Shown here piece after piece: positions 51,746-59,922 of a stretch of 64,000 bases of DNA. The stretch's first letter is position 1; the number at the start of each line of letters is the position of its first letter. The stretch is taken from positions 124,001-188,000 of the forward strand of contig JAJRPJ010000011.1 of assembly GCA_024280835.1 (NCBI GenBank). The letters are read 5' to 3'. The notes under the pieces are model-generated. The model ran no database searches, had not been told where the DNA came from, and saw nothing but the letters and a program-made list of their open reading frames with translations. The position numbers and the translations under genes are program-made. The DNA comes from Candidatus Zixiibacteriota bacterium. Lineage in GTDB: Bacteria; Zixibacteria; MSB-5A5; GN15; JACZUZ01.

Positions 51746-52164
51746 TACATGCGGTCAAAGTGATCTGGCTTGAGCGGATCACGTTTGGTCAGATATGACT
51801 CGGCATTGCGGTCAATCTTGCGATGCAGAAAGTCACGCCCAATCATTAGTTGAATTAGTCGAATCGGCGTAAAGACTAGATAAAGCAACAGGGCCATGAT
51901 GATGTGCAGGTTTATCCAACCCAGAACTGCGCCGATTGTCATCCAAAAACGGAATATCATCTCCAGCGGTTTCCGAGCAAAGAGTGTCATTAAAACCGAG
52001 ACACCAGCGCCAACCAACCACCACTGCGCATTGGCGCTGTCACTATTGTAACCAGCCTTGTAAAACCCATATGCGGCAATCGCGCCAAAAATTAGCGCCG
52101 CGCCATAGCCAAATTGCGAGAGTTGCCTCCTCGACGGAGTCTTAATTTTGAAGTGACTAATCAA
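51742..52164 (-). CDS. SxtJ-like membrane protein
   Basis: 140 aa. Start TTG 52164 is preferred: AAAGGA lies eight bases before it and it overlaps the carbamoyltransferase stop by only eight bases; an ATG at 52194 would overlap by 38. It has two or three membrane spans (YGAALIFGAIAAYGFYKAG; WWLVGAGVSVLMTLFA; IIMALLLYLVFTPIRLIQLM). Small SxtJ-type proteins are common beside carbamoyltransferases of this family. Probably a membrane partner of the neighbouring enzyme. Confidence 0.75.
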   Translation of the reverse strand: MISHFKIKTPSRRQLSQFGYGAALIFGAIAAYGFYKAGYNSDSANAQWWLVGAGVSVLMTLFARKPLEMIFRFWMTIGAVLGWINLHIIMALLLYLVFTPIRLIQLMIGRDFLHRKIDRNAESYLTKRDPLKPDHFDRMY

Positions 52165-53971
52165 GTGGCAAATCCTTTCTCCAACTCGTGTCAAATGGTT
52201 TACCTTTGCGAGCAGTCACATCCAGCAGAATTGAGCCCAAACAAAGATAGTCCATCTCAGTCCGCAAGAAACACTGCACAGCATGCGCAGGTGACTCAAC
52301 AATCGGCTCACCTCGAACATTAAAACTAGTGTTCACCAAAACAGGACAACCAGTCAGCTTTTCGAACTCATTGAGCACCCCCCAATAAGCAGGGTTAGCC
52401 TCAGCGCTAACAGTCTGCACACGAGCGGAGTAATCAACATGTGTCACTGCTTGAATCTCTGACCGCGCCTGATAGAGCTTTTCAAAACCCGAAGCGCTAT
52501 CGGAGCTAGGAGCAATACATTTGTCTCGATGCACCTGAGCTACTAGTAACATATAAGGGCTAGCGCAATCAATCTCAAACCAATCCGAGGCGCTCTCCTC
52601 TTTGACCACAGGAGCAAATGGACGAAACGACTCTCGAAATTTAATTTTCAAATTCATCCGTGTCTGCATGTCGGTGTCACGCGCATCACCGAGAATGCTT
52701 CTCGCCCCTAAGGCCCGTGGGCCGAACTCCATGCGGCCCTGATACCAGCCCACCACTGCGCCATCAGCGAGAAGTTTGGCCACCGTACTGCAAATTGAAT
52801 CTGGGTGTAACTTTTGGTAAGGAATCTCTTCGGCTTTGAGATATTCCTCAATTTCAGAATCAGAATATTCCGGCCCTAGAAGCGCCCCACTCATTGCATC
52901 GGGGGATTGATTTGGTGTGCGTGGCTGATCAAGCTTACGATGCCATAGCGCCAAAGCGGCTCCCAGAGCGCCGCCTGCATCACCAGCGGCGGGTTGTATC
53001 CAAAGTTTTTTGAAAATGCCTGAACGCAAGATTTTGCCATTGGCCACACAGTTAAGCGCCACACCACCAGCCAAGCAGAGATTGTCTTCGCCAGAGAGCT
53101 TCTGGGCAGTCCGCGCTAGACGGAGGATGATTTCTTCGACGACTTCCTGAACAGAGCGAGCCAAATCCATGTGACGTTGAGTCAACTCACCCTCACTAGT
53201 TCGTGGTTGACCACCAAAGAGTTCATCAAAGCGAGAATTGGTCATTGTCAATCCACCGAGAAAACTGAAATATCTCAGATTGAGTTTGAATGACCCGTCT
53301 TCTTTGATGTCAATAAGTTCGTCATAGATTTGCTGAACATAACGCGGTTCGCCATAAGGCGCGAGGCCCATGACTTTGTATTCGCCTGAGTTGACTCTGA
53401 ATCCGAGATAGTAGGTCATCGCTGAATAGAGTAAACCGACTGAATGTGGGAAACGTAGTTCGTGTGTGAGTGTTAGCTCTGCGCCTCGACCATGACCGAG
53501 ACAAGTAGTCGACCATTCGCCAACTCCATCAACAGTCAACACTGCCGCAGATTCAAACGGAGAAGGATAGAAAGCGCTGGCGGCATGACTTTCATGATGA
53601 TCAGCAAAAGAGATGTCCTCGTCATAGCCAGACTCTTCACAGATGATGTTTTCCAGCCAGAGTTTTTCTTTCATCCAGATTGGAATTCCTCGCACCAACG
53701 ATCGATAACCGCTGGGAGCGATAGCCATATAAGTTTCGAGTAGGCGGTCGAATTTGACTAGGGGTTTATCGTAGAAGACAAGATGATCAATATCTGCAAT
53801 CGTCAAGTCAGCTCGTTTGAGGCAAAACTCGACAGATGCTTTAGGGAATGAGGCGTCGCCTTTTTTGCGTGAAAAGCGTTCCTCTTGTGCGGCTGCAATT
53901 ATTTGTCCATCTGAGAGCAACGCCGCCGCTGAGTCATGATAGAAAGCTGAGATTCCGAGTATATGTGTCAT
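52157..53971 (-). CDS. Carbamoyltransferase of the NodU/CmcH family
   Basis: 604 aa, full length. The N-terminal kinase-like (YrdC/TobZ-type) ATPase-fold part begins ILGISAFYHDSAAALLSDG, with the metal-binding HHESHAASAFYPSPF and VLTVDGVGEWST. The C-terminal half carries GWYQGRMEFGPRALGARSIL and VNTSFNVRGEPIVESP. Such enzymes transfer carbamoyl from carbamoyl phosphate to a hydroxyl of a sugar or natural product. Coupled to the SxtJ-like gene. The acceptor is unknown; a surface polysaccharide is likely, given the genes at 57-64 kb. Confidence 0.93.
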   Translation of the reverse strand: MTHILGISAFYHDSAAALLSDGQIIAAAQEERFSRKKGDASFPKASVEFCLKRADLTIADIDHLVFYDKPLVKFDRLLETYMAIAPSGYRSLVRGIPIWMKEKLWLENIICEESGYDEDISFADHHESHAASAFYPSPFESAAVLTVDGVGEWSTTCLGHGRGAELTLTHELRFPHSVGLLYSAMTYYLGFRVNSGEYKVMGLAPYGEPRYVQQIYDELIDIKEDGSFKLNLRYFSFLGGLTMTNSRFDELFGGQPRTSEGELTQRHMDLARSVQEVVEEIILRLARTAQKLSGEDNLCLAGGVALNCVANGKILRSGIFKKLWIQPAAGDAGGALGAALALWHRKLDQPRTPNQSPDAMSGALLGPEYSDSEIEEYLKAEEIPYQKLHPDSICSTVAKLLADGAVVGWYQGRMEFGPRALGARSILGDARDTDMQTRMNLKIKFRESFRPFAPVVKEESASDWFEIDCASPYMLLVAQVHRDKCIAPSSDSASGFEKLYQARSEIQAVTHVDYSARVQTVSAEANPAYWGVLNEFEKLTGCPVLVNTSFNVRGEPIVESPAHAVQCFLRTEMDYLCLGSILLDVTARKGKPFDTSWRKDLPLD

Positions 53972-54279
53972 ATTGTCTGTTTACTTGTTAATTATTAATA
54001 TGTCCTAATGCCATGCTTATTTCTAGACTCAAGCAACTCAAGGAAAGCCTCAATTCATTCAAAGTCACCCAAAACTGACAGCGTTGGGAGGCATACGGCA
54101 CACATGATACTATATCGGCTATCTAGCGCGATTCACTAAGACCTTAACTAGGGCGAGAAACCTAGGCCCAGAGACATTTAGATCTGATATTATTCACTTG
54201 CTAATCGGTATTGGAAGTTTGGAATAATTATCTGGGTTTCGTATACTGGCTCTGCAGTTCTTGTAGGACTATGCGGCTT

Positions 54280-54310
54280 TGACTTATTCTAGTTATTCAG
54301 AATTAAGTCA
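54280..54310. promoter_or_regulatory. Inverted repeat upstream of the helicase gene
   Basis: TGACTTATTCT and AGAATTAAGTCA (one extra base) around eight bases, 80 bases before the helicase start, in the 419-bp gap 53972-54390 between divergent genes. Its position fits an operator or a 5'-leader hairpin. The rest of this gap shows nothing definite. Confidence 0.4.
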
Positions 54311-54390
54311 TTCCGAGGGTAGTCTTTGCGAGAGCGTATCCCGAATATGTTGGGAAACAAACAACAATTACAGCGACAGAAATAAAATCA

Positions 54391-55794
54391 GTGTCAGAGA
54401 TTAAGACAAAGACAACATTCAAGCAATTCGGTTTTTCTGAAGAACTTCTTCGGGCCTTGGCCGATCAAAATTTCATCAACCCTACTCCTGTGCAGGAAGC
54501 GTCATTTGATGTTATGGGGGCGGGTGGTGATATGGTAGTTACTGCACAAACTGGAACTGGCAAGACTGCGGCATTCTTGTTGCCGATTTTGCAAAAACTC
54601 AGCGCCTCGAAATCTCCCGATATTGAGGCTTTGGTTCTTTCGCCTACCCGTGAATTGGCTATCCAAATCGGTGAGCACTTAACCAAACTTGCAAAATATA
54701 CTGGCCACAAACATACCGTGTGCTATGGGGGCTCTTCTGTTAAGCAGGGCCGAGAGACACTTCTCAAAGGCACTCAAATTATTGTGGCGACTCCGGGACG
54801 TCTGATAGATTATATGCGTCAGGGAGTTATAAGTCTGTCCAAGACTAGGATTGTTGTACTTGATGAGGCTGATCGGATGCTGGATATGGGCTTTATGCCT
54901 GATGTGCGGCGTATATTGCGCAAGACTCCTCGTGGTAGGCAGACTGCTCTGTTCTCGGCGACATTTCCTGAGCCAATTGCGTATCTGGCGCAAGAGTTTT
55001 TGCGTGATCCTAAGCGAATTGCTATTGGAACCGTTGCTACCCCCGCCGAGGGCATCACTCAAAGAGTTTTTCCTTGTGACCCACAGAAGAAAATTGAGCT
55101 CCTAAAAGTCCTGCTGAAAACCTACAAATGGGATTCGGCGCTAATTTTTTCTCGCACCAAACGTCAAGCTGACGCTATCGCCAGACAATTGAAGAACCTG
55201 AAGTATTCAGTGGGAATCATTCACGGTGATCGCACCCAGCCACAACGTATGATGGCTCTAGAGGGTTTTAAGAAAGGGCGCTATAAAATTCTAGTGGCGA
55301 CTAATGTTGCTGCACGTGGATTGGATATTTCTGGTGTGACACATGTGCTTAATATCGATACTCCTGATGTTGCCGACGACTATATCCACCGCATTGGCCG
55401 AACTGCTCGATACGATGCTACTGGAGACGCTTTGACAATTGTCTCCCCTGAAGAATATGAACATTTATTGGCGATTGAAGCTGTTTTGGGATACAAGATT
55501 GATCGTGAATTAATCGATGGCTTTGCAGTTGATATTGAATCTCTTTATTACCAAACTAGCGACAAGGCTTTTGTGAAAAAACCACCTGTCTATTTCGGCT
55601 ACCAGCCCGATGCTATTCCAGAAGGAGCGGTTGCCGCTGGCTCTGAGCAAGCTGCTCCAAATGGCGACACCGCCGATTCTATCGAAAATGTCGACACTGC
55701 AAGTAACAGCGATGAGAATCCCCCAGAAGAGACTCCCGCAAAACCGAGTTTTGGCCGCAAACGCACAGCTAGTATCCGTAAACGTAGACTGTAA
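54391..55794 (+). CDS. DEAD-box RNA helicase (RhlE-like)
   Basis: 467 aa with all DEAD-box motifs in order: Q motif (GFSEELLRALADQNFINPTP), Walker A AQTGTGKT near 53-60, PTRELAIQ, TPGRL, VLDEADRMLDMGF near 156, SAT near 189, ARGLDIS near 309 and HRIGRTAR near 332. After residue 400 comes an acidic Asn/Ser-rich spacer and a basic tail (RKRTASIRKRRL) that can bind RNA. It is likely involved in ribosome assembly or RNA turnover, as for RhlE/CsdA proteins. The start is GTG at 54391. A weak hairpin (AGAGC/GCTCT, near 55827) follows the stop. Confidence 0.95.
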   Translation: MSEIKTKTTFKQFGFSEELLRALADQNFINPTPVQEASFDVMGAGGDMVVTAQTGTGKTAAFLLPILQKLSASKSPDIEALVLSPTRELAIQIGEHLTKLAKYTGHKHTVCYGGSSVKQGRETLLKGTQIIVATPGRLIDYMRQGVISLSKTRIVVLDEADRMLDMGFMPDVRRILRKTPRGRQTALFSATFPEPIAYLAQEFLRDPKRIAIGTVATPAEGITQRVFPCDPQKKIELLKVLLKTYKWDSALIFSRTKRQADAIARQLKNLKYSVGIIHGDRTQPQRMMALEGFKKGRYKILVATNVAARGLDISGVTHVLNIDTPDVADDYIHRIGRTARYDATGDALTIVSPEEYEHLLAIEAVLGYKIDRELIDGFAVDIESLYYQTSDKAFVKKPPVYFGYQPDAIPEGAVAAGSEQAAPNGDTADSIENVDTASNSDENPPEETPAKPSFGRKRTASIRKRRL

Positions 55795-56015
55795 ACATTC
55801 CTTCTATCCTCAAAGCGCGACTCAGAGCTTTTGGCTCTAGGGTTAATACGTCAAAAAAATCATTGCAACTCTAGCCCTCTAAGAGAGTAAGAAGCAGGCA
55901 TGTGCTTGTTTTCTCTTATCTCTGGACAAACTTGCGCAGATTACCAAATTACTAAGCTATTGAATATTTGTTTTACATGACTGGAATCCTAGAATATTAC
56001 TAATTTGAAAATTAT

Positions 56016-57230
56016 ATGAGATTTCTCTTTGTACTATTTGGCTCGCTTTCGGCGCTAGGGGCCCTTGAAATTGTCCTGATGCGCTCATTCGATCATGAGC
56101 TCTGGCAAACTCGTTGGGGCAAAAGGTTGAGTGTCGGCTGGCCTGTGGCGACACTTCTAGTTGCCTTCGCTCGTTTTTTTACATTGGGAGAAAATACTCC
56201 TCTGTGGGTCACGCAAGTATTGATGGCTCTGGCAGCATTTCTTCTAGTTGGGCTATTGGCTTCGATTATGGCGCTTGTAGTTGTAGGAATGTACAAAGGA
56301 ATTCGGAAATTACATGCTCGCGTTACTAAGAGTTCCAATAACAATTCTGTCGCAATGAATCCCTCGCGGCGAGATTTTCTCAAGACTGGAGTAAGCGCTC
56401 TTCCTGCTCTTGCCGCTGTCGGCTCGGGCTTTGGTGTAATCGGCTCTATGAGCGATATTCGCACTTTTGATCTGCCACTACGATTCAAGAACTTGCCCCC
56501 AGAACTCGACGGACTTCGGATATTGCATCTCTCTGATCTCCACCTTGGGCCATTTTTGAATCTGAGCGATTTGGAGAGTTTGGCCGAGGATTTGGCTGAG
56601 AATTCGTCTAAAGGGCCATTCGATGTTGTGGCTGTGGTTGGGGATATCGCTGATGATCTGGAATTACTGCCAGAGGCCCTGCGAATTATCAAAGCTATTC
56701 CGTCACGTTATGGTCATTACGCCACTTTGGGCAATCATGAATATTATCGTGGTATCCGACAAGTCCGACAGGCTTTCGACGCAGGACCTATCCCTCTCTT
56801 AGTCAATGAAGGACTTGCACTTACAGGGCTCGAACCAAACTCACCCAACATCTTCCTAGGAGGGGCCGACGATCCGGTGACATTGGGCTGGAATGGCGAC
56901 AGGGACGCATTCTACCAGAGGGCTGTTGAGAATTCATTCGCAAACGCCAGTTCAGAGGCTTTCAAATTACTGCTGACCCATCGCCCAGGGGCATTCGATA
57001 AGGCCGCCCTAGCAGGCATCGACCTCTCGCTGGCGGGACATACCCATGGTGGGCAAGTCGGATTTCTGGGACGCTCAATGTTTGACCTGATAACTGATGA
57101 GCTTTACCTCTGGGGACAGTACCAAAAGGGCGAATCTCGTCTCTATACGTCCTCTGGAGTCGGCCATTGGTTCCCTTTCCGTCTTGGTTGCCCAGCGGAG
57201 GCTCCAACGATTATCCTCCGTCGTGGTTAA
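56016..57230 (+). CDS. Membrane-anchored metallophosphoesterase with internal Tat-like motif
   Basis: 404 aa. Three membrane spans occur in residues 1-95, then a Tat-like signal MNPSRRDFLKTG at about 113-124 followed by a hydrophobic stretch. The calcineurin-like phosphoesterase domain fills the rest: HLSDLHLGPF near 172, VVGDIADD near 206, LGNHEYY near 238, LLLTHRPGAF near 318, and AGHTHGGQVGF near 340. Related proteins (YkuE/YpbG type) act on UDP-diacylglucosamine or other phospho-compounds outside the cytoplasm. The domain is expected to be exported; the substrate is unknown. Confidence 0.88.
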   Translation: MRFLFVLFGSLSALGALEIVLMRSFDHELWQTRWGKRLSVGWPVATLLVAFARFFTLGENTPLWVTQVLMALAAFLLVGLLASIMALVVVGMYKGIRKLHARVTKSSNNNSVAMNPSRRDFLKTGVSALPALAAVGSGFGVIGSMSDIRTFDLPLRFKNLPPELDGLRILHLSDLHLGPFLNLSDLESLAEDLAENSSKGPFDVVAVVGDIADDLELLPEALRIIKAIPSRYGHYATLGNHEYYRGIRQVRQAFDAGPIPLLVNEGLALTGLEPNSPNIFLGGADDPVTLGWNGDRDAFYQRAVENSFANASSEAFKLLLTHRPGAFDKAALAGIDLSLAGHTHGGQVGFLGRSMFDLITDELYLWGQYQKGESRLYTSSGVGHWFPFRLGCPAEAPTIILRRG

Positions 57231-57314
57231 CGCCTTTATTTTGGCTATAAAACCTTTTTTTCACCCACGAGGTTTTCATTTTCTCGTTTTATTTCCGATA
57301 ATTGATAGTAGACC

Positions 57315-58763
57315 TTGGCAAGAAAAATTGCCTCATTAGACATGCACAATTTCGAAAAGAAGAACACAAATACCGCAATGAATGATATGTATGCCACATT
57401 TGTGCGTCATGTATTGGCGCCACTAGATGCTTTCCGTCAAGACTCCGACCATTATACAATTCTTGAAAAGTTGCGCAAAAGCCAATACGCATCAGCGGAA
57501 GAGTTGCGCGAACTTTCTTTGGCTAAGTTAAATGCGACCGTGAGCTATGCTTTTGAGCATTGCCCGTTTTATAGAAAGAGCTTTTCGAAAGTTGGCTACC
57601 AAGTTGGCGAGGCGCTTGATGAGAAAACATTTCTTAAACTACCGACACTCAGTAAGCGTGACATTCAGGAAAACTTAGCTGACTTGCGTTCCGATGAGTT
57701 TGCCGTAGAGGACTTGATTGCCAATCAAACTGGCGGCTCTACTGGTGAGCCTTTGAAATTCTATTTGGATCAGCCGCGCGCAGTTTCGCGCTTGGCTGCG
57801 ACATTGCGTCATGACGAATGGGCTGACTACCGCCCTGGTGACAAAGTTGGTTTGCTCTGGGGAGCGGCGCAAGATTTTGCTGACGAGACAAATTTGAAAG
57901 TTCGTTTGCGGAATAAGTTACTTGATAGGACTTTGGTTCTCAATGCTGTCAGTCTTTCCACTGGTGTGATGACTGACTACTACAAAAAACTCTGCGAGTT
58001 TCAACCGAAAGTTTTGTTGGCTTATGCGCACACAGTTTATGTCTTCGCTCAGTTTTTGCGTAGTCGGGATTTAAAAGTTCCGTCGCCAAAATCAATTATC
58101 ACTTCAGCGGAGTTGCTGAGTCCTGAAGAGCGGAAAGTTATTGAAGAGGTTTTTGGCTCGGAAGTATTTGACCGCTATGGTTGTCGCGAGGTTTCAATTA
58201 TTGCCAGTGAGTGTAGTAGCCATGACGGGTTGCATGTCAATGCCGAAAACATTTATCTTGAAATACTCAAAGGTGAACACCCTGCAGAAAAAGATGAAAT
58301 TGGTGAGATTGTTTTGACCGATTTGGAGAATCGCGGTATGCCCTTGATTCGTTATCGTATCGCCGATAGTGCCGAATGGGTTGACAGTGACGCCCCTTGT
58401 GACTGTGGGCGAACTTTGCCGCGAATTCGTATAACAGGTGGCAGAGTCAATGAGTTTTTAGTGACCGCCAATGATAGACTCGTGGCTGGAACTGCGCTGA
58501 CGATTTTTCTTTCGACAGAGATTCCAGGGGTGGCGCAAATGCAATTGTACCAGAAAGAAGCTGGCGAGGTGACGGTACGGGTTGTTGCCGATGAATCAGG
58601 TGTTGATGAAGCGACTTTGAAGGCCAAAGCGCATTCGTTTCTTGGTGACGACATGCGAATCACTATCGAGTACAAAGAATATATTCCGCGAGAAGTTTCG
58701 GGGAAATATCGTTTCAGTATTTCTGAGGTTGCTAGCGAATACATCGGCAAACGAGAAAGTTGA
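57315..58763 (+). CDS. Phenylacetate-CoA ligase/CapK-like adenylate-forming enzyme
   Basis: Up to 482 aa. The frame opens with TTG 57315; ATG 57378 is an equally good start and removes 21 residues. Family features: FEHCPFYRKSF near the N-terminus, QTGGSTGEPLKFYLD (ATP loop), VFDRYGCREVSIIASEC, VLTDLENRGMPLIRYRIAD and a C-terminal lid ending near SGKYRFSISE. CapK/PaaK-like enzymes are frequent in polysaccharide loci, where they may activate an acid for attachment to sugars. It is the first gene of a unit with the glycosyltransferase eight bases downstream. Confidence 0.88.
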   Translation: MARKIASLDMHNFEKKNTNTAMNDMYATFVRHVLAPLDAFRQDSDHYTILEKLRKSQYASAEELRELSLAKLNATVSYAFEHCPFYRKSFSKVGYQVGEALDEKTFLKLPTLSKRDIQENLADLRSDEFAVEDLIANQTGGSTGEPLKFYLDQPRAVSRLAATLRHDEWADYRPGDKVGLLWGAAQDFADETNLKVRLRNKLLDRTLVLNAVSLSTGVMTDYYKKLCEFQPKVLLAYAHTVYVFAQFLRSRDLKVPSPKSIITSAELLSPEERKVIEEVFGSEVFDRYGCREVSIIASECSSHDGLHVNAENIYLEILKGEHPAEKDEIGEIVLTDLENRGMPLIRYRIADSAEWVDSDAPCDCGRTLPRIRITGGRVNEFLVTANDRLVAGTALTIFLSTEIPGVAQMQLYQKEAGEVTVRVVADESGVDEATLKAKAHSFLGDDMRITIEYKEYIPREVSGKYRFSISEVASEYIGKRES

Positions 58764-58770
58764 TATTGTA

Positions 58771-59904
58771 ATGAACAAGCAGAGTCCCGACAATCCGCGC
58801 ATACTTTTGGTAGCGCCGTCACTACGTATTATGGGTGGCCAAGCGGTGCAGGCCGACAGGTTATTGGTTAAGATGCGCGCTGATGGTCGTCAGGTGGATT
58901 TGTTGCCAATCAATCCTGAGCCGCCAGGGATATTGCGCTATGTGGAGAAAGTAAAATACTTGCGTACGCTGGTAGTCTCATTTGTCTATATCATTTCTTT
59001 GTTCAGACGGATTCCTGAGTATGATGTGATTCATATTTTTTCAGCTTCGTATTTTTCATTTATACTGGCGCCGACTCCAGCGATTTTGGTTGCTCGATTT
59101 TATGGTAAGCCTTCGATACTCAACTATCGTTCTGGTGAAGCTGAGGACCATTTTACTCGTTGGGGAACGATTGTTTTTCCGATTATGTATTTGTTGGATG
59201 CGATTGTTGTGCCCTCGGAGTATCTGGTGGAGGTTTTTGCCAAATTTGGTTTTACAGCGACTTCGATTGCCAATGTTGTTGATGAAAATGCTGTTGCTTA
59301 TAGATTACGTGAGTCAGTCCAGCCGAAGATTATTGTCTCGCGCGCTTTGGAGTCGCTGTACAATATCCCCTGCTCTATTCGCGCTTATAAATTAGTCAAA
59401 GACAAGTATCCACGCGCAGAGCTGACGATTCTCGGCTATGGTTCGCAAGAGGCAAATCTGCGCGCGATGGTAAAAGATTCACATATTGCTGGAGTGACAT
59501 TCACTGGCCGTGTCGAACGCGAAGAAATCGGTCGTTTGTATTTTGCTAGTGATGTCTTTCTCAATAGCTCCTCGATTGACAATATGCCTGTTTCGATTCT
59601 TGAGGCTTTTGCGGCGGGTTTGCCGATTGTCACTACCAACGCTGGCGGAATCCCGTTCATTGTTACAGACCATGTCAATGGACATTTGGTGGAAGTTGAT
59701 GACCATGTCGCGTTAGCTGAAAGAATCATAGAGCTGATAGAGAATCCAGCTGACGTGAAACGTCTCTCTGAACTTGGCGCTAATGAAATCAAAAAGTATC
59801 GCTGGGAAGCTGTTTCTGCGCAGTGGCGCGATTTGTATCGTCGAACAATTGTGGCGCATACTGCTCCAGCTATCACACCTCTTTCTAGTGAGACGCAAAG
59901 ATAG
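58771..59904 (+). CDS. Glycosyltransferase, GT4 family
   Basis: 377 aa from ATG 58771. The longer frame from 58642 lies wholly inside the previous gene. GT-B fold: N-terminal ILLVAPSLRIMGGQAVQADR, acceptor domain, then VSRALESLYNIPCSIRAYKL, GYGSQEANLRAMVKDS, the EX7E region SSIDNMPVSILEAFAAGLPI and TNAGGIPFIV. It probably transfers a sugar from a nucleotide donor during surface glycan assembly; the second Rossmann domain is complete. Spacing to neighbours is 8 and 19 bases, so it is co-transcribed with them. Confidence 0.92.
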   Translation: MNKQSPDNPRILLVAPSLRIMGGQAVQADRLLVKMRADGRQVDLLPINPEPPGILRYVEKVKYLRTLVVSFVYIISLFRRIPEYDVIHIFSASYFSFILAPTPAILVARFYGKPSILNYRSGEAEDHFTRWGTIVFPIMYLLDAIVVPSEYLVEVFAKFGFTATSIANVVDENAVAYRLRESVQPKIIVSRALESLYNIPCSIRAYKLVKDKYPRAELTILGYGSQEANLRAMVKDSHIAGVTFTGRVEREEIGRLYFASDVFLNSSSIDNMPVSILEAFAAGLPIVTTNAGGIPFIVTDHVNGHLVEVDDHVALAERIIELIENPADVKRLSELGANEIKKYRWEAVSAQWRDLYRRTIVAHTAPAITPLSSETQR

Positions 59905-59922
59905 AAGCGTCTCACTACTGCT

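Noticed and set aside
57249-57276. AAAACC/GGTTTT hairpin behind the metallophosphoesterase gene as terminator
   Set aside because: Six A/T-rich pairs with a 16-base loop are too weak to call.
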